Source of the DNA: Massilia sp. Root335
Lineage (GTDB): Bacteria > Pseudomonadota > Gammaproteobacteria > Burkholderiales > Burkholderiaceae_D
NCBI RefSeq assembly: GCF_001425685.1
Contig: NZ_LMCY01000050.1
Span: 21,748-85,747 of the forward strand
Direction of reading: 5' to 3'
DNA length: 64,000 nt
This document shows, piece after piece, positions 35,936 to 43,920 of this stretch; the first letter of the stretch is position 1; each line of letters begins with the position of its first letter. The notes beneath the pieces were generated by a model, which saw nothing but the letters and a program-made list of their open reading frames with translations, did no database searches and was not told the DNA's origin. A program made the translations under genes and the position numbers.

Positions 35936-36906
35936 GTATGACAGACACCGAAGCGAAGGCGCTCGGCAAGGTGGGCGTGCTGTTCGGCGGCCGGTCCGCC
36001 GAGCGCGAGATCTCGCTCATCTCGGGCAGCGGCGTGCTGCAGGCACTGAAATCGAAAGGCGTCGACGCCCACGCGTTCGACCCGGCCGAGCGCTCGCTGG
36101 CCGAGCTGGCGGCGGAAAAATTCGACCGCGTGTTCATCGCGCTGCACGGCCGTTTCGGCGAGGACGGCACCCTGCAGGGCGCGCTGGAACTGCTCGGCAT
36201 TCCCTACACGGGCAGCGGCGTGATGGCGTCTTCCGTCGGCATGGACAAGATCACGACCAAGATCGTGTGGCTGGCCGCCGGCGTGCCGACGCCGAAGTAC
36301 ATGACGATCGGTGCCGATGACCGCGTCGACGCCGACGGCATCGTCGCGGCGCTCGGCCTGCCGCTGATCGTCAAGCCGCCGCTGGAAGGCTCGACGATCG
36401 GCATCACCAAGGTCAGCGCCGCCGCCGACCTGCAGGCGGCCGTCGACCTGGCGCGCCAGTACGACAAGGCGGTGCTGGTCGAGCAGTTCATCCAGGGCCG
36501 CGAATTCTCGGTGCCGGTGCTGGGCGCCGGCGCCACCGCGCGCGCGCTGCCGATCGTGGAGATCGTCGCGCCCGAAGGCAATTACGACTACCAGAACAAG
36601 TACTTCACGGACGACACGAAATATCACTGCCCGGCGCCGCTCGACGCGGCGACGACGGCCGCGATCCAGGCCCACGTGGTGGACGCCTACCGCGCCCTCG
36701 GCTGCGAAGGCTGGAGCCGCATCGACGTGCTGCTGCGCGCGTCGGACAACCAGCCGTTCCTGCTGGAGGTGAACACGTCGCCCGGCATGACGACGCACTC
36801 GCTCGTGCCGATGGCGGCGCGCGCCGAGGGTACGAGTTACGAAGACCTGTGCGTGGATATCCTGCGCTCCGCCAGCCTCAAGGCCGGCCAGGCGAAGAAA
36901 GCATAA
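35932..36906 (+). CDS. ddlB: D-alanine--D-alanine ligase
   Basis: A 324-residue ATP-grasp enzyme forming D-Ala-D-Ala. GKVGVLFGGRSAEREISL, ALHGRFGEDGTLQGALELLGIPYTGSGVMASS, KPPLEGSTIGI and the Mg-binding LLEVNTSPGMTTHSLVP are clear. The GTG at 35932 overlaps the murC stop and has AAAGGTGG five bases upstream; an ATG two codons later (35938) is the alternative. Confidence 0.96.
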   Translation: MSMTDTEAKALGKVGVLFGGRSAEREISLISGSGVLQALKSKGVDAHAFDPAERSLAELAAEKFDRVFIALHGRFGEDGTLQGALELLGIPYTGSGVMASSVGMDKITTKIVWLAAGVPTPKYMTIGADDRVDADGIVAALGLPLIVKPPLEGSTIGITKVSAAADLQAAVDLARQYDKAVLVEQFIQGREFSVPVLGAGATARALPIVEIVAPEGNYDYQNKYFTDDTKYHCPAPLDAATTAAIQAHVVDAYRALGCEGWSRIDVLLRASDNQPFLLEVNTSPGMTTHSLVPMAARAEGTSYEDLCVDILRSASLKAGQAKKA

Positions 36907-36924
36907 AAGGACTAGGGAAGCAAC

Positions 36925-37746
36925 ATGTGGCATGACGTGCGAGCTCTGAACGCAACCGCCGGCGCGATCACCGCGCTGACGGTGCTCGCCTGCGTGGGAT
37001 CGGGATTGTGGTGGCTGTCGCAGCGCCCGATGTTCACCCTGCGCGAGGTGCGTGTCGAGAGCATGTACGGGCTGGACCTGCAGCACGTGAACGAGCTGAC
37101 GGTGCGTAACGGCGTGCTCGGAAAGATCAACGGCAACTTCTTCACGACCGATCTCGAACAGGTACGCACGATCTTCGAGTCGGTGCCGTGGGTGCGCAAG
37201 GCCAGCGTGCGCCGCGAGTGGCCGAACGAGTTGATCGTGCAGGTGGAAGAGCACGAGGCGCTCGGCACCTGGGGCGAGGATGGCCGGCTGCTGTCGGTGA
37301 AGGGCGAAGTGTTCACGGCCAACCTGGCCGAGGCCGACGAGGACCACGCACTGCCTGCCTTCGGCGGTCCGGCCGGCAGCGAAAAGGAAGTGCTGACGCG
37401 CTTCGCGGAACTGCGCGGCTGGTTCGCGCCGATCCGCCTCGTGCCGGAGTCGATCAGCCTGTCGAACCGCTACGCCTGGACGGTCAGGTTGAACAACGGG
37501 ATGAGCGTGGAGCTGGGGCGCGAGAAGGACAAGGACACGCTGCACACGCGCGTGCAGCGGCTGGTGAGCATTTACCCCCAGCTGGTGGCGAGGCTGCAGG
37601 AAGGGCGCATCGATACGATCGACATGCGCTATCCGAACGGCCTGGCCCTGTCCTCCGCGGCGCTCACCATCCCGGCGGATGCGACCAAGCCCGTGAAGGC
37701 GGCGGTGAAGAAGAAAACAAATACCAAAACAACAAAGCAGATCTAA
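36925..37746 (+). CDS. ftsQ: cell division protein FtsQ
   Basis: A 273-residue bitopic division protein: short cytoplasmic N-terminus, one membrane helix (about 13-31), a periplasmic POTRA domain (PMFTLREVRVESMYGLDLQHVNEL divided at Val) and a beta domain with WVRKASVRREWPNELIVQVEEHEALGTWG broken at Asn. The C-terminal tail is Lys/Thr-rich. FtsQ scaffolds FtsB and FtsL. It lies between ddlB and ftsA as in other proteobacteria. Confidence 0.96.
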   Translation: MWHDVRALNATAGAITALTVLACVGSGLWWLSQRPMFTLREVRVESMYGLDLQHVNELTVRNGVLGKINGNFFTTDLEQVRTIFESVPWVRKASVRREWPNELIVQVEEHEALGTWGEDGRLLSVKGEVFTANLAEADEDHALPAFGGPAGSEKEVLTRFAELRGWFAPIRLVPESISLSNRYAWTVRLNNGMSVELGREKDKDTLHTRVQRLVSIYPQLVARLQEGRIDTIDMRYPNGLALSSAALTIPADATKPVKAAVKKKTNTKTTKQI

Positions 37747-37767
37747 TTTAAGCAGGCGACAGCAAAC

Positions 37768-39000
37768 ATGACAAAAGACGCGAAGAACCTGATCGTCGGC
37801 CTCGACATCGGCACCTCGAAGGTGGTGGCGGTGGTGGCCGAAGTGATGGCCGATGGGCGCCACGAGGTGATCGGACTCGGCCAGCACGAGTCCAAGGGTC
37901 TGAAGAAGGGCGTTGTCGTCAACATCGAAGCGACCGTCGAATCGATCCAGCGCGCGCTCGAGGAAGCGGAGCTGATGGCCGACTGCAAGATCCGCAACGT
38001 GTACGCGGGGATCGCCGGCAGCCATATCCGCTCGTTCAATTCGAGCGGCATGGTCGCCATCAAGGACAAGGAAGTGACGGCCACGGACGTGGCGCGCGTG
38101 ATCGAGACGGCCAAGGCCGTGAACATCCCGACCGACCAGCAGCTGCTGCACACGGTGCCGCAGGAATTCATCGTCGACAACCAGGAAGACGTGCGCGAGC
38201 CGATCGGCATGAGCGGCATCCGCCTCGAGGTGCGCGTGCACATCGTCACCGGTGCGGTGTCCGCCGTGCAGAATATTGTAAAGTGCGTGCGCCGCTGCGG
38301 CCTCGAGGTCTCGGACCTGATCCTGCAGCCGATGGCGTCGGCCGATTCGGTGCTGACGAACGACGAGAAGGAACTGGGCGTCGTCCTCATCGACATCGGC
38401 GGCGGCACCACCGACATCGCGGTCTTTTCGGACGGCGCGATCCGGCACACGGCCGTGCTTCCCATCGCCGGCGACCAGATCACGAGCGACATCGCGATGG
38501 CCCTGCGCACGCCGACGGGCGAGGCGGAAGAGATCAAGATCCGCTACGGCGTGGCCAAGCAGGTGCTGGCCGATCCGGGCGAAACGCTGGAAGTGCCGGG
38601 CCTCGGCGACCGCGGTCCCCGTTCGCTGTCGCGCCAGGCGCTGGCCGCCGTGATCGAGCCGCGCGTGGAAGAACTGTTCGCGATGGTGCACCAGGTCGTG
38701 CGCGAGTCCGGCTACGAGGGCGTGCTCTCGTCGGGCATCGTGCTCACGGGCGGGTCGTCGATCATGCCGGGCATGATCGAGATGGCGGAAGACATCTTCT
38801 TGAAGCCGGCGCGCCTTGGCACGCCGGAATATCGCGGCCAACTGGCGGACGTCGTGCGCAGCCCGCGCTATGCGACGGTCCTCGGTCTGCTGCTGGAAGC
38901 GAAGAAACAGTACCTGCGCGGACACATCGTCACGCGCCAGGACGGTTCGGTGAAGGCAGTCTGGCAGCGAATGAAAGAATGGTTCCTAGGGAATTTCTAG
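37768..39000 (+). CDS. ftsA: cell division protein FtsA
   Basis: A 410-residue actin-like ATPase that tethers FtsZ to the membrane. Phosphate-1 loop LIVGLDIGTSKV, phosphate-2 VVLIDIGGGTTDIAVF, the adenosine motif GIVLTGGSSIMPG and the C-terminal amphipathic membrane-targeting helix (VWQRMKEWFLGNF) are visible. It starts 21 nt after ftsQ. Confidence 0.97.
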   Translation: MTKDAKNLIVGLDIGTSKVVAVVAEVMADGRHEVIGLGQHESKGLKKGVVVNIEATVESIQRALEEAELMADCKIRNVYAGIAGSHIRSFNSSGMVAIKDKEVTATDVARVIETAKAVNIPTDQQLLHTVPQEFIVDNQEDVREPIGMSGIRLEVRVHIVTGAVSAVQNIVKCVRRCGLEVSDLILQPMASADSVLTNDEKELGVVLIDIGGGTTDIAVFSDGAIRHTAVLPIAGDQITSDIAMALRTPTGEAEEIKIRYGVAKQVLADPGETLEVPGLGDRGPRSLSRQALAAVIEPRVEELFAMVHQVVRESGYEGVLSSGIVLTGGSSIMPGMIEMAEDIFLKPARLGTPEYRGQLADVVRSPRYATVLGLLLEAKKQYLRGHIVTRQDGSVKAVWQRMKEWFLGNF

Positions 39001-39003
39001 AGA

Positions 39004-39062
39004 CCGAAAAAGCGGCGGCGCGTTGCCGAGCACGTAAATGCAACGCGGGAGAGGCTTTTCGG
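39004..39062. repeat. inverted repeat after ftsA
   Basis: CCGAAAAAGC with GCTTTTCGG as outer arms and CGCGTTG with CAACGCG as inner arms (39019-39025 and 39041-39047), loop of 15 nt. No T-tract follows. It could slow or process the ftsA-ftsZ read-through transcript. Confidence 0.65.
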
Positions 39063-39092
39063 GAGTGTAGTAACAGCTGGTAACGGTTTTGC

Positions 39093-39122
39093 TTGGTAAC
39101 GGACACGAAACATTTTTAAAAT
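39093..39122 (+). promoter_or_regulatory. probable ftsZ-proximal promoter
   Basis: TTGGTA (39093-39098), 18-bp spacer and TAAAAT (39117-39122). Predicted start about 39129, coinciding with the first base of a long stem-loop in the ftsZ leader. Confidence 0.5.
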
Positions 39123-39129
39123 AGTGGCA

Positions 39130-39182
39130 CGTTTCCAATCTCGAGTTCTGACGGCGTTCGTGAGAATTCGGGCTTGGAAACG
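39130..39182 (+). promoter_or_regulatory. stem-loop in the ftsZ 5' leader
   Basis: Two 20-nt arms pair at 16 positions, with perfect outer 9 bp (CGTTTCCAA with TTGGAAACG) and a 13-nt loop. It ends about 14 nt before the AGGAG ribosome-binding site of ftsZ. If transcription starts at about 39129, the mRNA would begin with this hairpin. Confidence 0.65.
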
Positions 39183-39206
39183 GCTCATCGAGATTAGGAG
39201 TTCATC

Positions 39207-40409
39207 ATGGAGTTCGATATGGTCGATAACGCAGCATTGGGCACGGTCATCAAGGTCGTCGGCGTTGGCGGCGCGGGTGGCAATGCGGTCCAGCATATGA
39301 TCAACAAGGGCGTGTCCGGCGTGGAGTTCATCGCCGCCAACACCGACGCCCAGGCACTGGCCGCATCCGGCGCCCACAACATCATCCAGATCGGCGAGTC
39401 CGGCCTGGGTGCGGGCATGCGTCCGGAAATCGGCCGCCAGCTCGCCGAGCAATCGCGCATGCGCATCGAGGACGCGCTGCGCGGCGCGCACATGGTGTTC
39501 ATCGCCGCCGGCATGGGCGGCGGCACGGGCACGGGCGCCGCGCCGATCGTCGCGGAAGTCGCCAAGAGCCTGGGCGCGCTGACCGTGGCCGTCGTCTCGA
39601 AGCCGTTCTCGTACGAAGGCCAGAAGTGCATGGACGTCGCCGAAAACGGCCTGAACGAACTGACCAAGCACGTCGACTCGCTGATCGTCATCCTGAACGA
39701 AAAACTGGAAGACATCTACGAAGACGAATCGATGCTGGACTGGATGAAGCATGCGGACGATGTGCTGAACAACGCCGTCGCCGGTATCGCCGAGATCATC
39801 AACGTCCCGGGCCACATCAACGTCGACTTCAACGACGTCAAGACCATCATGAGCGAGCAGGGCAAGGCCATGATGGGCACGGCCACCGCGTCGGGCGTGG
39901 ACCGCGCGCGCATCGCCGCCGAACAGGCCGTCGCGTCGCCGCTGCTGGACGGCATCGACCTGTCGGGCGCCAAGGGCGTGCTGGTGAACGTCACCGCGTC
40001 GCGCAGCCTGAAAGGCAAGGAGATCAAGGAAGTCATGGCCGCCGTGCGCGCCTTCGCGGCACCGGACGCCGCGATCGCACAGGGCATCGCCTACGACGAC
40101 GAGATGGGCGACGAACTGCGCGTGACCGTCGTCGCGACGGGCCTGGGCAAGAACAAGGCCAGCATCTCGCTGGTGCAGCCGCAGCAGGTGCTGCGCACCG
40201 GTACGTACGGCGCGCCGATGATGTCCGGCACCCCGGGCGTGACGGCCGGCGTGACCATGGGTGCGGCCAGCGGTGCCGGCGCGATGGACGGCATGAAGCA
40301 GCCGGCCGTGTGGCGCCGCGAGCAGGCGTCCGAGCAGGTGCGCGCGATGCAGAACAACGGTGTCGAGACCTACGACATCCCGGCGTTCCTGCGCAAGCAG
40401 GCCGACTGA
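39207..40409 (+). CDS. ftsZ: cell division protein FtsZ
   Basis: A 400-residue tubulin-like GTPase that forms the Z-ring. N-terminal IKVVGVGGAGGNAVQHMI, the tubulin signature GGGTGTG at residues 104-110, and the T7-loop region NVDFNDVKTIM are present. The C-terminal conserved peptide DIPAFLRKQAD, which binds FtsA and ZapD, is intact. Its own promoter and leader hairpin precede it; a strong terminator follows. Last gene of the dcw cluster. Confidence 0.99.
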   Translation: MEFDMVDNAALGTVIKVVGVGGAGGNAVQHMINKGVSGVEFIAANTDAQALAASGAHNIIQIGESGLGAGMRPEIGRQLAEQSRMRIEDALRGAHMVFIAAGMGGGTGTGAAPIVAEVAKSLGALTVAVVSKPFSYEGQKCMDVAENGLNELTKHVDSLIVILNEKLEDIYEDESMLDWMKHADDVLNNAVAGIAEIINVPGHINVDFNDVKTIMSEQGKAMMGTATASGVDRARIAAEQAVASPLLDGIDLSGAKGVLVNVTASRSLKGKEIKEVMAAVRAFAAPDAAIAQGIAYDDEMGDELRVTVVATGLGKNKASISLVQPQQVLRTGTYGAPMMSGTPGVTAGVTMGAASGAGAMDGMKQPAVWRREQASEQVRAMQNNGVETYDIPAFLRKQAD

Positions 40410-40455
40410 GTAGCAGACTCCAACGCCGGCTGACCACCGGCGCTCCATGATGCGG

Positions 40456-40492
40456 GGCCAGGCTGTTCCAAGCAGCCTGGCCTTTCGTTTTT
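40456..40492 (+). terminator. intrinsic terminator of ftsZ / dcw cluster
   Basis: Perfect 10-bp stem GGCCAGGCTG/CAGCCTGGCC with a 7-nt loop followed by TTTCGTTTTT, 46 nt after the ftsZ stop. Confidence 0.92.
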
Positions 40493-40566
40493 AAACCGGG
40501 GTCAGAGCCCGAATTTTGGAAATGGCCCGATGGCTGTTGCCAAAAAAAGGGCTCTGACCCCGGTTT
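40493..40566. repeat. 74-bp element with perfect 18-bp terminal inverted repeats
   Basis: Arms AAACCGGGGTCAGAGCCC (40493-40510) and its exact complement (40549-40566) flank a 38-nt unique centre. It starts on the base after the ftsZ terminator. The GGGGTCAGAGCC core resembles short REP/MITE-type repeats of beta-proteobacteria. No coding capacity. Confidence 0.85.
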
Positions 40567-40618
40567 TGTTTGGTTCAGGCATACTTGCGGGTTCTGAAAA
40601 CTTGAAAGGAACACCACC

Positions 40619-41122
40619 ATGACCATCCAGATCGGCGACCGCCTGCCCGCAGGCTCCCTGCAGGAATTCATCGACGTCGCGACCGAAGGCTGCGCGCTCG
40701 GCCCGAACACGTTCGACGTGGCCGACCTCACCCGCGGCAAGACCATCGCCATCTTCGGCCTGCCGGGCGCCTTCACGCCGACCTGCTCGGCCCAGCACCT
40801 GCCCGGCTACATCCAGCTGGCCGACCAGCTCAAGGCCAAGGGCGTCGACGAGATCTGGTGCATCTCGGTCAACGACGCGTTCGTGATGGGCGCGTGGGGC
40901 CGCGACCAGAAGGCCACCGGCATCGTCCGCATGATGGCCGACGGCAGCGCCGCGTTCACCAAGGCGCTGGGCCTGGAATTCGACCTCGTCGCCAAGGGCT
41001 TCGGCGTCCGTTCGCAGCGCTACTCGATGCTCGTGCAGGACGGCGTCGTGAAGCAGTTGAACGTGGAAAGCGGCGGCTTCGACGTGTCGTCGGCCGAGAC
41101 GCTGCTGAAGCAACTGGGCTGA
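40619..41122 (+). CDS. peroxiredoxin, Prx5/AhpC-TSA type
   Basis: A 167-residue thiol peroxidase. The peroxidatic Cys56 is in PGAFTPTCSAQHLPG, the Prx5 signature; WCISVNDAFVMGAWG and RYSMLVQDGVVKQLNVE are typical of the group. It reduces hydrogen and alkyl peroxides with thiol donors such as glutathione/glutaredoxin. The start at 40619 has a GAAAGGA site upstream. This gene follows ftsZ in many beta-proteobacteria. Confidence 0.94.
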   Translation: MTIQIGDRLPAGSLQEFIDVATEGCALGPNTFDVADLTRGKTIAIFGLPGAFTPTCSAQHLPGYIQLADQLKAKGVDEIWCISVNDAFVMGAWGRDQKATGIVRMMADGSAAFTKALGLEFDLVAKGFGVRSQRYSMLVQDGVVKQLNVESGGFDVSSAETLLKQLG

Positions 41123-41148
41123 TCCGGGTGAGCCGGCTGGCGGGGAAT

Positions 41149-42009
41149 ATGCGCAGCATCCGCGCGATGCTGGTCTGCGTCGCCATGTTCTCGATCATGG
41201 ACATGACGATGAAGCTGCTGTCCGCGCACTTCCCGCCGATGCAGGTGGCGGCGATCCGCGCGCTGTCCGCGCTGCCGCTCGTCGGCGCCTATCTGTTCTG
41301 GCGCGGCGGCCAGCGCTCGCTGCTGCGCATCCGCTGGCCGCTGCACCTGCTGCGCGGCGCGATCGGCATCGCGATGCTGGCGCTGTTCACGTACGGCCTC
41401 AAGACGCTGTCGCTGGCCGAGGCGTATTCGATTTTTTTCGTCGGCCCGATCCTGATCACGGCGCTGTCCGTGTTCGTGCTGGGCGAGCGCGTGAACGGGG
41501 CGCGCTGGATCGCGATCGCCGTCGGCATGGCCGGGGTGCTCGTCGTGCTGCGGCCGACCGGCGCCGGCTTCTTCACGCTGGGCGGACTGGCCGTGCTGGC
41601 CGCGGCCGTGTTCTATGCGGTGTCGGCCGTTGCCGGCCGCGTACTGGCGCGCACCGACCGCGGCGAGCACATGATGTTCTGGCTGATGGTCCTGATGGCC
41701 ATCGGCGCGACGCCGCTGGCCGCGCCCCACTGGGTGCCCGTCCAGGCCGGGCACTGGCTGCTGATCCTGGCGCTGGCCGTCAGCGGTTTTTTCGGCCAGC
41801 TGGCGCTGACGGAAGCGTTCAGCCATGGCGAAGCGTCGGTCGTGGCGCCGTTCGAGTACACGGCGCTGGCGTGGGGCGTGGCCATCGACTGGCTGATGTG
41901 GAAAACCTTGCCGGATGAATATACTTTGCTGGGCGCCGCCATCATCATCGGCAGCGGCCTGTACCTGATCCGCCACGAATCCGTGCATGCGGAGGCCGAG
42001 CATCCGTGA
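41149..42009 (+). CDS. DMT-family (EamA) transporter
   Basis: A 286-residue membrane protein with ten helices forming two EamA repeats (first to about residue 130, second from GGLAVLAAAVFYAVSAV). RALSALPLVGAYLFWR and FEYTALAWGVAIDWLMWKTLPD are typical of drug/metabolite exporters. The substrate is unknown. A GTG at 41128 is an alternative start. It follows the peroxiredoxin gene by 26 nt. Confidence 0.9.
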   Translation: MRSIRAMLVCVAMFSIMDMTMKLLSAHFPPMQVAAIRALSALPLVGAYLFWRGGQRSLLRIRWPLHLLRGAIGIAMLALFTYGLKTLSLAEAYSIFFVGPILITALSVFVLGERVNGARWIAIAVGMAGVLVVLRPTGAGFFTLGGLAVLAAAVFYAVSAVAGRVLARTDRGEHMMFWLMVLMAIGATPLAAPHWVPVQAGHWLLILALAVSGFFGQLALTEAFSHGEASVVAPFEYTALAWGVAIDWLMWKTLPDEYTLLGAAIIIGSGLYLIRHESVHAEAEHP

Positions 42010-42069
42010 AAACGTGGTGTTCCTGCCACCGCCCCGCGGGGGGCGCCGGCAGGCTCGAAAGCCCTACGA

Positions 42070-42075
42070 TATAAT
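42070..42075 (+). promoter_or_regulatory. perfect -10 box immediately before lpxC
   Basis: TATAAT ends 7 nt before the lpxC ATG, so a transcript started from it would begin at or next to the A of the start codon. No Shine-Dalgarno sequence precedes this ATG. No good -35 box is visible. Confidence 0.45.
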
Positions 42076-42081
42076 CGAACG

Positions 42082-43017
42082 ATGCTCAAACAACGAACCA
42101 TCAAACAGCTGGTGCGCACGACAGGCGTCGGCCTGCACTCCGGGACCAAGGTCGAGCTGACCCTGCGTCCGGCGGCCGCCGATACGGGCATCGTGTTCCG
42201 CCGCGTCGACCTCGACCCCGTCGTCGAGTTCCCGTCGAATGCCGACATCGTGGGCGATACCCGCATGGCGTCGGTGCTCACGCAGGGCAATGCGCGCGTC
42301 TCGACCGTCGAGCACCTGATGTCCGCCTGCGCCGGTCTCGGCATCGACAACCTGTACGTCGACGTCACGGCCGAAGAGATCCCGATCATGGATGGTTCGG
42401 CCTCGTCGTTCGTGTTCCTGCTGCAGCAGGCGGGCGTGCAGGAGCAGGCCACGCCCAAGAAATTCATCCGCGTGCTGAAACCCGTGGAAGTCCGCCAGGG
42501 CAGCGGCGCCGGCGAGAAATGGGCGCGCCTGAGCCCTTACGACGGCTTCAAGCTCGACTTCTTCATCGAATTCAACCACCCGGCCGTGGACGGCACGACG
42601 CAGCGCGCCGTCGTCGACTTCGGCAAGGTCTCGTACGTGCACGACGTGGCGCGCGCCCGTACGTTCGGCTTCATGCAGGACGTGGAAAGCCTGCGCGGCA
42701 TGGGCCTGGCGCGCGGCGGCTCGCTGGAAAACGCGATCGTGATGGACGAATACCGCATCCTGAATGCGGACGGCCTGCGCTACGAAGACGAGTTCGTGCG
42801 CCACAAGATCCTCGACGCGATCGGCGACCTGTACCTCGTCGGCGCGCCGCTGCTGGCCAGCTACGAGGCGCACAAGTCGGGCCACGGCCTGAACAACCTG
42901 CTGCTGCGCGAACTGCTGGCGCAGCCGGAATCCTACGAGATCGTGTCGTTCGACGCGCAGGAGCGGGCGCCGGTGTCGTATGAGGCGCAGATGGAAAGGG
43001 AGTGGGCGCTGACGTAA
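42082..43017 (+). CDS. lpxC: UDP-3-O-acyl-N-acetylglucosamine deacetylase
   Basis: A 311-residue zinc amidase catalysing the committed step of lipid A synthesis. TVEHLMSACAGLGIDN carries the first zinc His; VRHKILDAIGDLYLVG carries the second zinc His and Asp; SASSFVFLLQQAG and the catalytic His in EAHKSGHGLNN are in place. Its usual location is near the end of the dcw region. The start lacks a ribosome-binding site (see the -10 box). Confidence 0.98.
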   Translation: MLKQRTIKQLVRTTGVGLHSGTKVELTLRPAAADTGIVFRRVDLDPVVEFPSNADIVGDTRMASVLTQGNARVSTVEHLMSACAGLGIDNLYVDVTAEEIPIMDGSASSFVFLLQQAGVQEQATPKKFIRVLKPVEVRQGSGAGEKWARLSPYDGFKLDFFIEFNHPAVDGTTQRAVVDFGKVSYVHDVARARTFGFMQDVESLRGMGLARGGSLENAIVMDEYRILNADGLRYEDEFVRHKILDAIGDLYLVGAPLLASYEAHKSGHGLNNLLLRELLAQPESYEIVSFDAQERAPVSYEAQMEREWALT

Positions 43018-43052
43018 GTCGCGGCCTTTTACCTTGACCGTAGCCCAAAACA

Positions 43053-43136
43053 ACGTCGTTCTCGCGCAGGCGGGAACCTAATTTACGCTAGCGCTGCGCT
43101 AACGCACTTGGATTCCCGCCTGCGCGGGAATGACGG
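43053..43136. repeat. palindromic repeat element, second copy of the murF type
   Basis: 84 bp with two 28-nt arms (43053-43080, 43109-43136), each holding a hairpin on CCCGCGCAGGCGGG, and a 28-nt centre with an internal GC-rich dyad. The arms match those of the element inside murF (28878-28963). It occupies the gap between the convergent lpxC and DUF721 genes. Confidence 0.9.
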
Positions 43137-43171
43137 TTTTAAAGGTAACGACAGCGTTCGAGACAACGACG

Positions 43172-43675
43172 TTATGACTTCTTCCTTCTCTCCGCCAATC
43201 TTCTGATCGCCGCGATCAGCGCCGCATTCTGCTGCGTCTCCGGCAACGTTTCCCCCAGCTGCTCGAACGCTTCCACCGCCGTTGGCGGCAAGGTCAGCGA
43301 CGACGGCTTCAATTCCTCGCGCACCGGCACGTTGGGCCGCATCTGGATCTTGATGCGCATGTTGTCCACCTGCCATCCCTTTTTCTGCAAGCCCGCCTGC
43401 AGCTTGGGCAGCTGCTGCTTGAGCTTGGCCGCGACGGCCGAGGAGGGCACGGCGAGGGTCAGGGTCGCCTCCTGGAACGACAGCACGTCGCAGCCGGCGT
43501 ACATCGGCGGCAGGATCGCCTTGACGTCGCGCTGCAGGTTGCCCACGCGCAGGGCGGTCGGCATCAGCGCGGCGAGGCGGTCGTTGGAGCGCAGGAAATC
43601 GGTGGCGACGAACGACGTCTTGCGGTCGCGGGTGCCGTAGATATGGAAGGGACGCTGCTTGTTCGTGGACTGCAT
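43172..43675 (-). CDS. DUF721 (DciA-like) protein
   Basis: A 167-residue protein with the DUF721 layout: a basic N-terminal region, then LRVGNLQRDVKAILPPMYAGCDVLSFQEATLTLAVPSSAVAAKLKQQLPKLQAGL broken here at strand boundaries, which is the KH-like domain. DciA proteins of this family help load the replicative helicase in bacteria lacking DnaC. It is divergent from secA and convergent with lpxC, a conserved beta-proteobacterial neighbourhood. Start 43675 was chosen by homology; longer frames read through the secA promoter region. Confidence 0.82.
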   Translation of the reverse strand: MQSTNKQRPFHIYGTRDRKTSFVATDFLRSNDRLAALMPTALRVGNLQRDVKAILPPMYAGCDVLSFQEATLTLAVPSSAVAAKLKQQLPKLQAGLQKKGWQVDNMRIKIQMRPNVPVREELKPSSLTLPPTAVEAFEQLGETLPETQQNAALIAAIRRLAERRKKS

Positions 43676-43920
43676 GCTCGGAACATACCACAGCCGCGGG
43701 CCATGCCGCGAGCAATCGTGCGCGATTGATGCAATCGAATGCAAACTGATAACAATTTTTGCCAGCCGCACTTGTGATCCGCCCGGCGGACCCCAAGTGT
43801 GGCCGCATCGCATGATAAAATCGGTGGCTTTTTGCCATTGGCGCTCTCGGGGCGATATGTTTTTGTTATCATCCTGGGCTCCTCGGACCCTTTTCGCGGC
43901 GTACTTTTGAAGAACACAGC

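Noticed and set aside
35917..38925. 1002-codon open frame on the minus strand across ddlB-ftsQ-ftsA
   Set aside because: Composition is His/Arg/Asp-rich with no domain. It is the mirror of GC-rich codon bias in the certain dcw genes on the other strand.
43083..43838. Longer minus-strand frame overlapping the DUF721 gene
   Set aside because: It is a different frame whose end is simply the translated palindromic repeat (SFPRRRESK); the DUF721 frame at 43172-43675 carries the domain.
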